A stretch of DNA of 34,082 bases from Bacteroidota bacterium (GCA_018268135.1 JAFDXD010000016.1:1-34082), one strand, 5' to 3'. Counted from the stretch's first letter, positions 9,111 through 17,867 are shown. The notes: generated by a model not told the origin, from the sequence alone. Translations and numbers: made by a program.

Positions 9111-12080
9111 ATGAATAAATTATTTTTTAGCCTCTTGCTGTTGCTACCTGTAGTTTCCCATGCACAAAAAAAAACTTTAACTCATGCAGTGTATGATGGT
9201 TGGAAATCGCTTGCAGAAAGGTATGTAAGCAATGATGGTAACTACATTGTGTATGCAATCAATCCGCAGGAAGGTGATGGTGAAATGATTATACAAAATA
9301 GTAAAACCAATTACAAAGTAGTAATAGAGCGTGGGTACAATGCTGTGATAACTAATGACAGCCGCTTTGCCGTTCTTAAAATTAAACCTCCATATCAGGC
9401 TACCCGTCAGGCAAAAATAAAAAAAGTAAAAAGCGATGATATGCCAAAAGACAGCCTGGCAATAGTGACATTAGGAAAAGATAGTGTCATTAAAATAAGC
9501 AGGGTACAATCTTACAAAACACCCGAAGAGGGTGCCGGCTGGCTGGCATACCAGCTAGAAAAACCACTGCCGGAAATAGTAAAAAAGAATGGTAAAACCG
9601 ATTCTTTAAAAATAAAAATTGACCAACTTGCTAAAGTGGCTGATTCTGTCATTAGAAAATCGTTAGACTCGGTAAAGGGTAAAATTGAAAGACAGGAAGT
9701 AATAAATGCTGCACAAAAAGCAGTTAAAGAAATTTATAAAAAAGCAGATGCTATTAATTTTGAAAGTATTTCTGATGCAGAAGGAGTTGTACCTGGGGCA
9801 GGGAAAAAGTCAAATAGTAGCGAGCTGATTGTAAAAAATTTGAACGATGACCAATCTACTATATTTAAAAATGTAAGCGAATATTTATTTGATAAAAATG
9901 GTAAGCATCTTGTAATAGAATTTTCTAAAGACAGTAAAGACAGCAACAGTAAGGCTTCTGTAATACTTTGGAACCTGGCTACAAATAAAACAGACACTGT
10001 TTTGAAAGGATTTAATGATGTAAAATCTTATTCATTTGATGATGAGGGAGAGCAGTTGGCGTTTTTAGCAGAAAGAGACAGTAGCGAAAAAGCGCTTCAA
10101 AAATTTTATAAACTCTGGTACTACAAGCAGGGTATGGATAGCTCAAAAATGATGGCCGATAAAAATACGGTTGGTATGCATGTAGGCAATACCGTTAGTG
10201 AAAATGGAATGTTGCGGTTTAGTAAGAATGGCACTAAGCTTTATTTTGGTGTAGCCCCGGTGCCTGCAGTAAAAGATACCAACCTGGTAGATTTTGAATT
10301 AGCAAGGCTTGATGTATGGAATTATAAAGATGATTATCTGCAACCGCAGCAGTTAAAAAGATTGCAGCAGGATTTGAAGAGGAGCTATACCGCAGTTTTA
10401 TATCCTTCCAATGGCAATGTAGTACAAGTGGGAGAAGATAGTATAGAAAATGTAGAATGGGTGCAGGAAGGTAATGCCAATTGGGCTCTTGGCCAAAGCA
10501 GCAAGAACAACCGTATTGCTTCGCAGTGGGAAGGGCGTACTAAAAACACAGCTTACATCATAAATACACAAACCGGCGTTGCCAAAGAAATTGCAAAAAA
10601 TGAATATGGCTTTTTTAATGCTTCGCCGGGTGGGCATTTTGTTTACTGGTATAACCCTGCCCTTCGTCAGTATTTTGCCTATAATGTTGATAATGGCCTT
10701 ACAAAAAATATCACCCTCAAAATTAAAGAGCCCTTATACGACATAGAAAATGATGTACCTGATTTTCCTTCGCCAAAGGGCATTATAGGGTGGACAGCAA
10801 ATGATAAATACATTTTGCTAAAAGATGTGTACGATATTTGGCAGGTAGATCCTAACGGTGTAGAGCAACCGAAAAATATAACCAATGGTTTTGGTAAAAA
10901 AAATAAAATAGAATTTAATTATGTTCGGCTTGATCCCGATAAAAAATTTTTAAATGCTGATGATACCATTTTACTGGCAGCACAAAATTTAGTAAATAAG
11001 TATGGAGGCTTTTTTACAAAAAAAATAGATGAGGTAGCAAACCCTTTGCAGGTAACCATGGGCCCTTACTCTTATGCCGGCATTGCAAAAGCAAAATATG
11101 CAAATAAATTCATTGTACAGCGTGCCAATAGCCAGGAGTCTGAATTGTACACAAGCGATAATTTGAAAGAGCTTACAAAAATTACCAATATAGCTTCGCA
11201 ACAAAATCCATACAATTGGTACACTGCCGAGCTGTTGCATTGGAAAATGTTTGATGGAAAAATGAGCGAAGGCATTTTATATAAACCCGAAAATTTTGAC
11301 CCTAAGAAAAAATACCCTGTCATTTTTTATTTTTATGAAAAAAATTCAAATACTTTATTTAATTATAAAGCTCCGGCGCCTAGTGCATCTACAGTAAACA
11401 TCCCATATTTTGTAAGCAATGATTATCTCATATTTGACCCCAATATTTATTACAAAACCGGCGAACCCGGTCAAAGCGCTTACAATAGCGTAGTAAGTGC
11501 TGCAAAATATTTAAGTAAAATGCCCTGGGTAGATAGTACTAAAATGGCCATACAGGGCCAAAGCTGGGGAGGCTACCAGGTGGCTTATCTTGTAACCCGA
11601 ACCAATATTTTTAGAGCGGCAGAAGCCGGCGCACCTGTAGCAAATATGACGAGCGCTTATGGAGGAATAAGATGGGGAACCGGGCTAAACCGTCAGTTTC
11701 AATACGAAAAAACGCAGAGCAGAATAGGGGCCACACTTTGGCAAAGGCCCGACCTGTATATTAAAAACTCTCCCTTGTTTAATGCCAATAAAATTTCTAC
11801 ACCACTTCTTATCATGCACAATGATGCTGATGGCTCTGTGCCATGGTACCAGGGTATTGAGTTGTTTACTGCTATGAAACGATTAGGAAAAAAAGTATGG
11901 CTGCTGGAATATAATGGAGAAGATCACAACCTGGTAGAAAGAAAAAATCGCAAAGACCTTTCCATAAGACTTGCCCAGTTTTTTGATTATTATCTTAAAG
12001 GCGCAAGGCCTGCAAACTGGATTAAAAACGGGTTACCAGCCACCCAAAAAGGAATAGACTGGGGCTTGGAAGTAGAGTAG
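9111..12080 (+). CDS. Secreted S9 family (prolyl oligopeptidase-type) serine peptidase
   Basis: The 989-residue protein starts with a classical signal peptide (MNKLFFSLLLLLPVVSHAQ) and should be exported to the periplasm. The N-terminal two thirds form a beta-propeller-like region with a Lys/Glu-rich insert at about residues 165-250. The C-terminal alpha/beta-hydrolase domain carries GQSWGGYQ with nucleophile S818, the Asp D907 in NDADGSVPW and the His H939 in GEDHNLV, so the Ser-Asp-His triad is complete and ordered as in clan SC peptidases. Such enzymes cleave peptides, often dipeptides or after proline, and probably help use external peptides. The exact specificity cannot be read from sequence. 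The OsmC-like gene follows 46 bp downstream on the same strand. Confidence 0.92.
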   Translation: MNKLFFSLLLLLPVVSHAQKKTLTHAVYDGWKSLAERYVSNDGNYIVYAINPQEGDGEMIIQNSKTNYKVVIERGYNAVITNDSRFAVLKIKPPYQATRQAKIKKVKSDDMPKDSLAIVTLGKDSVIKISRVQSYKTPEEGAGWLAYQLEKPLPEIVKKNGKTDSLKIKIDQLAKVADSVIRKSLDSVKGKIERQEVINAAQKAVKEIYKKADAINFESISDAEGVVPGAGKKSNSSELIVKNLNDDQSTIFKNVSEYLFDKNGKHLVIEFSKDSKDSNSKASVILWNLATNKTDTVLKGFNDVKSYSFDDEGEQLAFLAERDSSEKALQKFYKLWYYKQGMDSSKMMADKNTVGMHVGNTVSENGMLRFSKNGTKLYFGVAPVPAVKDTNLVDFELARLDVWNYKDDYLQPQQLKRLQQDLKRSYTAVLYPSNGNVVQVGEDSIENVEWVQEGNANWALGQSSKNNRIASQWEGRTKNTAYIINTQTGVAKEIAKNEYGFFNASPGGHFVYWYNPALRQYFAYNVDNGLTKNITLKIKEPLYDIENDVPDFPSPKGIIGWTANDKYILLKDVYDIWQVDPNGVEQPKNITNGFGKKNKIEFNYVRLDPDKKFLNADDTILLAAQNLVNKYGGFFTKKIDEVANPLQVTMGPYSYAGIAKAKYANKFIVQRANSQESELYTSDNLKELTKITNIASQQNPYNWYTAELLHWKMFDGKMSEGILYKPENFDPKKKYPVIFYFYEKNSNTLFNYKAPAPSASTVNIPYFVSNDYLIFDPNIYYKTGEPGQSAYNSVVSAAKYLSKMPWVDSTKMAIQGQSWGGYQVAYLVTRTNIFRAAEAGAPVANMTSAYGGIRWGTGLNRQFQYEKTQSRIGATLWQRPDLYIKNSPLFNANKISTPLLIMHNDADGSVPWYQGIELFTAMKRLGKKVWLLEYNGEDHNLVERKNRKDLSIRLAQFFDYYLKGARPANWIKNGLPATQKGIDWGLEVE

Positions 12081-12126
12081 TTCAAATTATTGAGTACTGA
12101 TTATATTGTAGTAAAAATAAAATTGA

Positions 12127-12597
12127 TTGTTGAAAAAGCTACATCATTATAACAGCAAAATATGCTGGACGGGCAATAGCGGCCAGGGCACCAATCATTA
12201 CAATAGTTATAAGCGCAATCTTGTATTTAGTGTACACAACAAGCCGGGTATAGAAATTTCGGCCGACCCTGCTTTTTTGGGAGATGCTGAAAAGTATAAC
12301 CCCGAAGAGCTGTTCCTGGCGGCATTATCATCCTGCCACATGCTTTGGTATTTGCACTTATGTGCCAGTAATGGCATTGTAGTAATTCAATATGAAGATG
12401 ATGCTACCGGTACAATGGAAGAGGATGAAAAGGGTGGGAAGTTTACAGAAGTAATTTTGCATCCTCGTGTAACCATTACCGATAGTACTCAAATGGCTGC
12501 TGCAAATGCACTGCACGAGCAGGCAAACGCCTTTTGTTTTATAGCAAATTCCTGCAATTTTCCAGTAAAGCATCAACCCGTTTGCACTTATCAATAA
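12127..12597 (+). CDS. OsmC family protein (probable thiol peroxidase-like) with TTG start
   Basis: The 156-residue protein has the two conserved cysteines of the OsmC/Ohr fold: C70 in ELFLAALSSCHMLWYLHLC and C137 in the ANAFCFIANS segment. OsmC and Ohr proteins reduce organic hydroperoxides with this Cys pair; many relatives in this length class have unknown substrates. An in-frame TGA at 12124-12126 lies directly before the first codon, and no ATG occurs before the conserved core. Translation must therefore begin at TTG 12127 or TTG 12130, giving the usual LKKLHHYNSKICWTGN start. No clear Shine-Dalgarno sequence is seen. It probably shares a transcript with the peptidase upstream and ends at a strong bidirectional terminator. 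Confidence 0.88.
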   Translation: MLKKLHHYNSKICWTGNSGQGTNHYNSYKRNLVFSVHNKPGIEISADPAFLGDAEKYNPEELFLAALSSCHMLWYLHLCASNGIVVIQYEDDATGTMEEDEKGGKFTEVILHPRVTITDSTQMAAANALHEQANAFCFIANSCNFPVKHQPVCTYQ

Positions 12598-12611
12598 ATT
12601 TTGACGCAAAA

Positions 12612-12641
12612 AAAAACTACCGGTTGTGTACGGTAGTTTTT
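12612..12641. terminator. Bidirectional rho-independent terminator
   Basis: A perfect 11-bp stem (12612-12622 with 12631-12641) has an 8-nt loop. It reads A5-CTACCG on one side and CGGTAG-T5 on the other, so it gives a T-tract on both strands. It sits between the convergent OsmC-like and DUF937-like genes and can serve both. Confidence 0.9.
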
Positions 12642-12662
12642 CATTATCAAGGAAAAATAAAA

Positions 12663-13265
12663 TTATTTTCCGAATAGGCCTTTTAATGAATCTAAAATAC
12701 CTCCGCCGCCGCCCTGGCCGCTATTGCCGCTAAAGGCTGCGGTTATATCACTCAAATCTACTTTACCATCATTGTTTTTATCAAGTGGGTTGCTGCCAGC
12801 TCCTGCAGTAGCATTACCTCCGGTAAATTTAGAAAGTATGCCCTGTATATCAAGTCCCGAAGTATTGCCGCCACTCAGGCTGTTAAAAATTCCCTGAATG
12901 TTGAGGCTATTATCATTTGAGTCATTGGTTTTGTGTACCAGCTTACTCAATACCATTGGTAAAATGCTGGATGCAATGCCTCCGGCTTGTTGGTTATTTA
13001 ACCCAAATTTGCTCATCAGGTTACTAATTAAATTATCTGAAATATTTTGTGTAACCGGGTGGTCGCTTACATTGCCACCCTGACCGCCAAATAGGCTAAG
13101 TACATCAGCCGCTTTGCCTCCGGATAACATAGATTGCAGGCTGCTGATAATGCTATTGCCGGTTTCTTGCATTACTGCATTGTTTTGCTCGTTAGGTACG
13201 GCGGGGTTTTCAACAATGGCTTGTTGAGAGTTTTGTTTAATCAGATTTAGTAGTTCGTCTAACAT
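12663..13265 (-). CDS. DUF937/YidB-like protein with an EF-hand loop
   Basis: The 200-residue protein has no signal peptide. Residues 1-110 resemble DUF937/YidB-like proteins: an N-terminal helix MLDELLNLIK, SLQSMLSGGKAADVLSLFGG, then helices around NLISNLMSKFGLNNQQAGGIASSILPMVLSKLV. Residues 121-154 are two near-copies of a short unit (NIQGIFNSLSGGNTSG and DIQGILSKFTGGNATAG). A canonical EF-hand loop follows at 162-173 (D162, N164, D166, K168, D170, D173), so calcium binding is likely. The tail is Gly-rich (GGGGGILDSLKGLFGK). Function is unknown; DUF937 proteins have no agreed biochemical role. It is followed by the terminator shared with the OsmC-like gene and lies 25 bp downstream of the META lipoprotein gene start region on the same strand order. 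Confidence 0.75.
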   Translation of the reverse strand: MLDELLNLIKQNSQQAIVENPAVPNEQNNAVMQETGNSIISSLQSMLSGGKAADVLSLFGGQGGNVSDHPVTQNISDNLISNLMSKFGLNNQQAGGIASSILPMVLSKLVHKTNDSNDNSLNIQGIFNSLSGGNTSGLDIQGILSKFTGGNATAGAGSNPLDKNNDGKVDLSDITAAFSGNSGQGGGGGILDSLKGLFGK

Positions 13266-13290
13266 GGTTCATTTTTTTTAAATAATTAAT

Positions 13291-14055
13291 TTAATCTCGT
13301 TTTTTAAAAATTAAAATACTGTCATCTATTAAATATAAGTATAATCTTTCATTTTTAAAATAATAACCTGCAAAATGCTGGCTCAATTTATTTTTAAAGA
13401 GGAGCGCTACACTATTATTTTTACAACTTTTTTCGGCGCCGGTTATTTGGCCAAACTTTATTCTTTTGCCCTGCAATTCAAATGGCATTGAAAAATTATT
13501 ACATCCATCATTACCGGTAATTTTTTTTTCGGTAGGGTTAAATAATAGGTAGGGTAGCCCTTTTTTAAAATCTGAAGCATTTGCCTGCTGGCTGCCAAAC
13601 GATTCTAAAATCCAATAATCATTTATATGGTAATCATATAAATATTTACCACACCCGGTATATTCTTTTTCTTGCAGCAATACAGTAGTTTTTTTTGAAC
13701 CTTGTGTTGTGCAATTTTCGTTTTCAATGGTAATTTTCATAAATCCCATTGGAGTATTTACATTGTATGTCAATGCTGTGGCAGAAGGCATTTCGGCTCC
13801 AATGGCAGTGGTATTAAACTCTATGCCATCTCCTGATTTAAAATAAATATTTTTATCGAAATTAGCCTTAAGCTGCCACTCTACGGGGTTGTTTCCATTG
13901 GCATAAAAATCAATGCCTGCCGCTTCTAATGCAGAAAGTGAGTCGGGTAGTTTACTACTGTATTTTGCAATATCAATATTTTTTTGGCTGATTGTAGCAG
14001 TAGTTTGGCAGGAAACCAAACCGGCAAATAAAAAATATACTAACAGGTATTTCAT
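13291..14055 (-). CDS. META/HslJ-domain lipoprotein with an additional central domain
   Basis: The start at 14055 is chosen over an in-frame ATG at 14100 because it gives a compact lipoprotein signal (MKYLLVYFLFAGLVSC, lipid Cys 16) and because the best promoter lies inside the longer version. The 254-residue product has a central beta-rich domain with two Cys that may pair (the Cys of ENENCTTQG and that of YTGCGKYLYDY), similar in layout to COG3650-type domains. A C-terminal META domain follows, from YWILESFGS through LLFNPTEKKITGNDGCNNFSM to GAEKSC. META domains occur in HslJ and other envelope proteins, and their exact role is unknown. It probably sits on the inner face of the outer membrane. 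It is transcribed divergently from the acid phosphatase gene and lies just upstream of the DUF937-like gene. Confidence 0.8.
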   Translation of the reverse strand: MKYLLVYFLFAGLVSCQTTATISQKNIDIAKYSSKLPDSLSALEAAGIDFYANGNNPVEWQLKANFDKNIYFKSGDGIEFNTTAIGAEMPSATALTYNVNTPMGFMKITIENENCTTQGSKKTTVLLQEKEYTGCGKYLYDYHINDYWILESFGSQQANASDFKKGLPYLLFNPTEKKITGNDGCNNFSMPFELQGKRIKFGQITGAEKSCKNNSVALLFKNKLSQHFAGYYFKNERLYLYLIDDSILIFKKRD

Positions 14056-14088
14056 TGATTGATAAAAGTAAATTTGTACATACAAAAG

Positions 14089-14120
14089 AAAAGATAACAA
14101 TAAATTATTGCGTTCTTCAA
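14089..14120 (-). promoter_or_regulatory. Candidate promoter of the META lipoprotein gene
   Basis: On the minus strand, TTG (plus 14118-14120), a 21-nt spacer and TATCTTTT (plus 14089-14096) approximate the -33/-7 pattern, with one mismatch in the -7 box and a slightly long spacer. It supports the downstream start at 14055. Confidence 0.3.
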
Positions 14121-14131
14121 GCTATCACTTA

Positions 14132-14161
14132 TTGCTATTTTAAAAAGCTTTGGTAAATTTA
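14132..14161 (+). promoter_or_regulatory. Candidate promoter of the acid phosphatase gene
   Basis: TTG at 14132-14134, a 19-nt spacer and TAAATTTA at 14154-14161 match the Bacteroidetes pattern with one mismatch in the -7 box. The transcript would start near 14168, about 25 nt before the ATG. Confidence 0.45.
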
Positions 14162-14192
14162 ATGTATCAATTTGAAGAAATAAACTTAATAA

Positions 14193-14996
14193 ATGAAACA
14201 AATAATAATCATTGCAGCGGTAATTTTTAGTTCTTGTAAAAGCACAGAAAAATTGAGCGTTGTACATAACGGCCTGCCTAAAAATGTAAGCCTTAATGGC
14301 AAACTGTTTAGTTCACTATATATGCAACGCTCTGCAGAGTACAGGGCGCTTTGCCTTCAGGCATATAATATTGCACATTGGCGGGTGGATAATTATTTAC
14401 CAAAAACCAATTTACCTAAAGCCATCATTACAGATATTGATGAAACTATTTTGGATAACAGCCCTTATGCTGTACACCAGGCATACCTTGGTAAAGAGTA
14501 CGAAGATGCAAGCTGGTACCAGTGGACAGATATGTCGGCTGCAGATACCATGCCCGGTGCCGGAGCTTTACTAAAATACCTTGCTACAAAAAATGTAGAA
14601 GTTTTTTATGTAACTAACAGGGCACCTCGTGAAACAGGCTCTACTCTCAAAAATCTGCAAAGGCTTGGGCTTCCAAATGCAGATGAAGCACATTTTTTTC
14701 CAAGAACGGAGGGCAGTAGTAAAGAAGATAGAAGGCTGAATATTATGAAAACACATGAAGTAATTTTATTAATGGGCGACAACCTTGCTGACTTTAGTAA
14801 ATTATTTGACCATAAAGATGAAGCTACCCGTAAAGCCAATACAGATGCTTCGGTAGCTGAGTTTGGAAGCCGGTTTATTGTTTTTCCAAATCCAAATTAT
14901 GGCGATTGGGAAAGTAGTTTGTACAAATTCAATTATAAACTAACCCAGGCACAAAAAGATTCTGTAATAAAAGCAAATCTTAAAACCTATCAATAA
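14193..14996 (+). CDS. 5'-nucleotidase / acid phosphatase, lipoprotein e(P4) family
   Basis: A HAD-superfamily class B-like acid phosphatase related to Haemophilus lipoprotein e(P4), which dephosphorylates nucleotides such as NMN and 5'-AMP outside the cytoplasm. The 267-residue protein has a short lipoprotein signal ending at C15 (FSSC). HAD motif I is DIDETILDNS (nucleophile D81, acid D83), motif II is VTNRAPRETG, and the Lys and acidic motifs follow in EGSSKEDRR and LLMGDNLADFS. WYQWTDM and the FPNPNYGDWES C-terminal stretch are typical of the family. It likely scavenges phosphate or nucleosides. It ends at a strong terminator and faces the E2 gene convergently. Confidence 0.93.
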   Translation: MKQIIIIAAVIFSSCKSTEKLSVVHNGLPKNVSLNGKLFSSLYMQRSAEYRALCLQAYNIAHWRVDNYLPKTNLPKAIITDIDETILDNSPYAVHQAYLGKEYEDASWYQWTDMSAADTMPGAGALLKYLATKNVEVFYVTNRAPRETGSTLKNLQRLGLPNADEAHFFPRTEGSSKEDRRLNIMKTHEVILLMGDNLADFSKLFDHKDEATRKANTDASVAEFGSRFIVFPNPNYGDWESSLYKFNYKLTQAQKDSVIKANLKTYQ

Positions 14997-15008
14997 TATT
15001 TTTTATAA

Positions 15009-15046
15009 AAAAAAGCTGTGTGAAACTTTTTTCGCACAGCTTTTTT
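15009..15046. terminator. Bidirectional rho-independent terminator
   Basis: A 12-bp perfect stem (15009-15020 with 15035-15046) reads A6-GCTGTG and CACAGC-T6, and can be extended inward by a G-U and a G-C pair. T-tracts occur on both strands. It lies between the convergent acid phosphatase and E2 genes. Confidence 0.9.
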
Positions 15047-15084
15047 AAAATTTTAAAACAGCAGGTGATGTTGTCAATTCAATA

Positions 15085-16434
15085 TTACAGTTGCCTGTTG
15101 ATGTCAAAATTTTCAAGCTCCTTACTAACCGCATTTAAAAAGGTAGAACCCAGCGCTCCATCAATAATTCTGTGGTCGTAACTCAAAGAAATATACATCA
15201 TGTGGCGGATGCCGATGGTATCTCCCTGAGCTGTTTCTATTACCATTGGGCGTTTTTTGATGGCGCCTACAGCCATTATGGCTACCTGTGGCTGATTGAT
15301 AATGGGTGTACCCATGATGCTGCCAAATGTTCCTACATTGGTAAGGGTAAATGTACCACCCATAGTATCATCGGGCCTTAATTTATTGGCACGAGCCGCA
15401 TTGGCTAAGCCATTTACCTGTTTTGTCAAACCTACCAGATTTAATTGATCGGCATTTTTTATAACAGGTACTATTAAGTTCCCGCTTGGTAACGCTGTGG
15501 CCATGCCTATGCCAATATCTTTTTTTACAATAATCCTGTCGCCATCTACAGAGCTGCTAAGCAATGGATATTTTTTTATACATTTTACAATGGCTTCTAT
15601 AAACAAAGGAGTGAAAGTAATTTTTTCAGCTTCTCTTTTTTCAAATTCTTTTTTTATTTTATCACGCCATAGTACAAGGTTAGTAACATCACATTCTGCA
15701 AAACTGGTAACATGAGCGCTGGTGCGTTTGCTATCTACCATGTGTTTGGCTATCAACTTACGCATCCGGTCCATTTCAATTATTTCTACATTGCCGCCTG
15801 TTACTGCCGGTAGCTGTGTTTCATCTCTTTCAATTTCTTTATGCACAGGCATTATGCTAACTTCTGCCGATGGCTGTGAAGCTTGTTGATAGGGAGCTGA
15901 GGCCGTAGCATTGCTTCTTGATGACACATATTGTAAAATATCTTTTTTGCTTACTCTGCCGTCTTGCCCTGTACCAGCAATATTTTCTAACTCAGTCATA
16001 CTAATACCTTCGCTCTGAGCAATATTTAATACAAGGGGAGAATAAAACCTGGGCGAATTTGAATTTGAGCTACTAACCGGCTGATGAGTTGCAGGTTGAT
16101 AGGGTATATGTTCCACCACTTTTGCTTCTTCATATTCTTCTTTAGGAGCAGGTGTAGCCGGAGCTGCCGGAGTAGTTGTAATGCCCTCTGCTACTGCGGT
16201 TCTAATTTTTGCAATAGTAGTACCAATGGCTACTACATCATTTTCTTTAAAAAGAATTTCTTCTATTACACCTTCAGCCGTAGATGGCACTTCGCTATCT
16301 ACCTTATCTGTAGCAATATCTAATATTGTTTCATCCATTGCTACCTTATCACCCACATTTTTATGCCATTTCAAAATGGTAGCTTCCATGATGCTTTCTC
16401 CAAGTTTTGGCATTATTAAATCTACTATACTCAT
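15085..16434 (-). CDS. Dihydrolipoamide acyltransferase (E2) of a 2-oxo acid dehydrogenase complex
   Basis: E2 forms the core of a 2-oxo acid dehydrogenase complex and moves the acyl group from lipoamide to CoA. The start at 16434 gives the usual N-terminus MSIVDLIMPKLGESIMEAT; a longer frame from 16479 would include the promoter. In the 449-residue form, the lipoyl domain spans 1-80 with lipoyl-lysine K44 in DKVDS. A Pro/Ala-rich linker follows, then an E3-binding domain (SPLVLNIAQSEGISMTELENI..GRVSKKDI). The catalytic domain ends in SYDHRIIDG with H421 and D425. It resembles the Bacteroidetes branched-chain/generic E2 group; whether the substrate is branched-chain 2-oxo acids, pyruvate or 2-oxoglutarate cannot be decided, and no E1 or E3 gene is nearby. 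Confidence 0.92.
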   Translation of the reverse strand: MSIVDLIMPKLGESIMEATILKWHKNVGDKVAMDETILDIATDKVDSEVPSTAEGVIEEILFKENDVVAIGTTIAKIRTAVAEGITTTPAAPATPAPKEEYEEAKVVEHIPYQPATHQPVSSSNSNSPRFYSPLVLNIAQSEGISMTELENIAGTGQDGRVSKKDILQYVSSRSNATASAPYQQASQPSAEVSIMPVHKEIERDETQLPAVTGGNVEIIEMDRMRKLIAKHMVDSKRTSAHVTSFAECDVTNLVLWRDKIKKEFEKREAEKITFTPLFIEAIVKCIKKYPLLSSSVDGDRIIVKKDIGIGMATALPSGNLIVPVIKNADQLNLVGLTKQVNGLANAARANKLRPDDTMGGTFTLTNVGTFGSIMGTPIINQPQVAIMAVGAIKKRPMVIETAQGDTIGIRHMMYISLSYDHRIIDGALGSTFLNAVSKELENFDINRQL

Positions 16435-16466
16435 ATTGGCAAAATATTTATTTAATGTAATAAAGG

Positions 16467-16496
16467 CAAATGTAAGCAAAAGGCTTTACAGGCAAA
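16467..16496 (-). promoter_or_regulatory. Promoter of the E2 gene
   Basis: On the minus strand TTTG (plus 16493-16496), an 18-nt spacer and a perfect TACATTTG -7 box (plus 16467-16474) form a near-consensus Bacteroidetes promoter. The transcript would start near 16460, downstream of the ATG at 16479 and about 26 nt before the ATG at 16434, so it decides the start codon. Confidence 0.7.
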
Positions 16497-16616
16497 ATAA
16501 ACACAGGGCTACTGCGTAAAAAAAAGCAATACTTCTTTTAATATTTTTTAATAATTGAAAATAAACCTTTATAAAAAATTCTCTTTATGATTAAGCTGAT
16601 GGATTTCTTTTAAATA

Positions 16617-17867
16617 TCAATCATTTTCTAAAATAAATTTTCGAAGCAAATTCAATGCATTCATGGCTGTAAGCTCTATATTTTTTTTTCTGTCGAACCT
16701 AAAGTGAAATTTATGTGCGACAATTTTATGAGCATTACCTACGGCTACCCATACGGTGCCTACCGGCTTATCCGGCAGCCCACCTGCAGGGCCCATAATG
16801 CCACTTACAGCAATGGCATAGTCTGCATGAATTTTTTTCAATAACCCTTTGGCCATTTCCCTCACCACTTCTTCGCTTACAGCACCATGTTGCAAAAGTG
16901 TAGAATGCTTTACATTCAGCAGGTCTTCTTTGGCCTGATAAGAGTAGCTAACCACACTGCCATCGTACCATGCCGAGGAGCCGGGCAGCGCAGTTAAAAG
17001 GTGCGCTATGTAGCCACCCGTACAGCTTTCGGCAGTACTTACCGTTTTGCCTTTGGCTAATAAAAGATTGCCAATTATTTTTTCCATGCTCTCGTCATCA
17101 ATTGCAATCAGGTATTCTTTTACCAGTTCTTTCATGGTTTCAAATTGAATATTGATTGCTTCATTGATGGCCTCCTTGTCGGCCCCGGTAGCGCTGAGGC
17201 GCAATCGCACCATGCCATAATTAGGCAGGTAGGCGAGTTTTATATATTCCGGCAACTCCATTTCAAAATGTTGCAATAGATCGGCGATGGTACTTTCGCC
17301 TACTCCAAAAGTTATTAAAGTGCGATGCTGAATGGCAGAGCTGTTAAATTTTTCCAGCAATATTTTTATAACATTATTTTGTACCATACCCTGCATTTCA
17401 TAAGGCACGCCGGGCATACTGATAAATATTTTTCCATTTTTTTCAAATAACATACCCGGCGCTGTACCTCTCATGTTTGGTATAACGGTACAATTGTCCG
17501 GCACTTCTGCCTGTTTAAAATTACTTTCTGTAACCGGCCTTTTAAAAACCTGTTCAAAAAGGTATTTTACATTGCGTAATGCTTCATCATTTATTACCAT
17601 CTTGCCTCCAAAGTATTTGCATAGCAAAGGTTTGGTAATATCATCAGATGTGGGTCCAAGGCCACCTGTAATTAAGATAATGTCTGAATGAAGGGTTTCT
17701 TCATCAAGGGCATTCCATATTTCATCAAATACATCGCCAACGGATACACGACGTTTTACTCTTATGCCTGCCTTATTTAATTGTTGAGCTATCCAGGCGC
17801 TATTGGTATCTATCACCTGCCCAATAAGCAGCTCGTCTCCTATGGTAATTATGGATGCGTTGGTCAT
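16617..17867 (-). CDS. cinA: CinA family protein (nicotinamide-nucleotide amidohydrolase / competence-damage protein)
   Basis: The 416-residue protein has the full two-domain CinA layout. The N-terminal MoCF-like domain (1 to about 170) shows IGDELLIGQVIDTNSAWIAQQL and TGGLGPTSDDIT, and in relatives carries ADP-ribose pyrophosphatase activity. The C-terminal CinA/PncC domain shows ESCTGGYIAHLLTALPGSS and VSGIMGPAGG..KPVGTVWVA, and hydrolyses nicotinamide mononucleotide to nicotinate mononucleotide, recycling NAD breakdown products. The name cinA comes from competence loci, but no recA or competence gene is adjacent here. Its start lies 42 bp from the divergent PBP4-like gene start, so the two share a very short control region. 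Confidence 0.95.
   Translation of the reverse strand: MTNASIITIGDELLIGQVIDTNSAWIAQQLNKAGIRVKRRVSVGDVFDEIWNALDEETLHSDIILITGGLGPTSDDITKPLLCKYFGGKMVINDEALRNVKYLFEQVFKRPVTESNFKQAEVPDNCTVIPNMRGTAPGMLFEKNGKIFISMPGVPYEMQGMVQNNVIKILLEKFNSSAIQHRTLITFGVGESTIADLLQHFEMELPEYIKLAYLPNYGMVRLRLSATGADKEAINEAINIQFETMKELVKEYLIAIDDESMEKIIGNLLLAKGKTVSTAESCTGGYIAHLLTALPGSSAWYDGSVVSYSYQAKEDLLNVKHSTLLQHGAVSEEVVREMAKGLLKKIHADYAIAVSGIMGPAGGLPDKPVGTVWVAVGNAHKIVAHKFHFRFDRKKNIELTAMNALNLLRKFILEND

Noticed and set aside
14056-14100. N-terminal extension of the META lipoprotein
   Set aside because: It would bury the lipoprotein signal behind 15 extra residues and include the best promoter candidate.
16084-16323. Plus-strand ORF very rich in Cys, Phe and Ser
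   Set aside because: It is antisense to the Ala/Pro/Thr-rich linker and lipoyl domain of the E2 gene, whose codon composition produces the odd residues.
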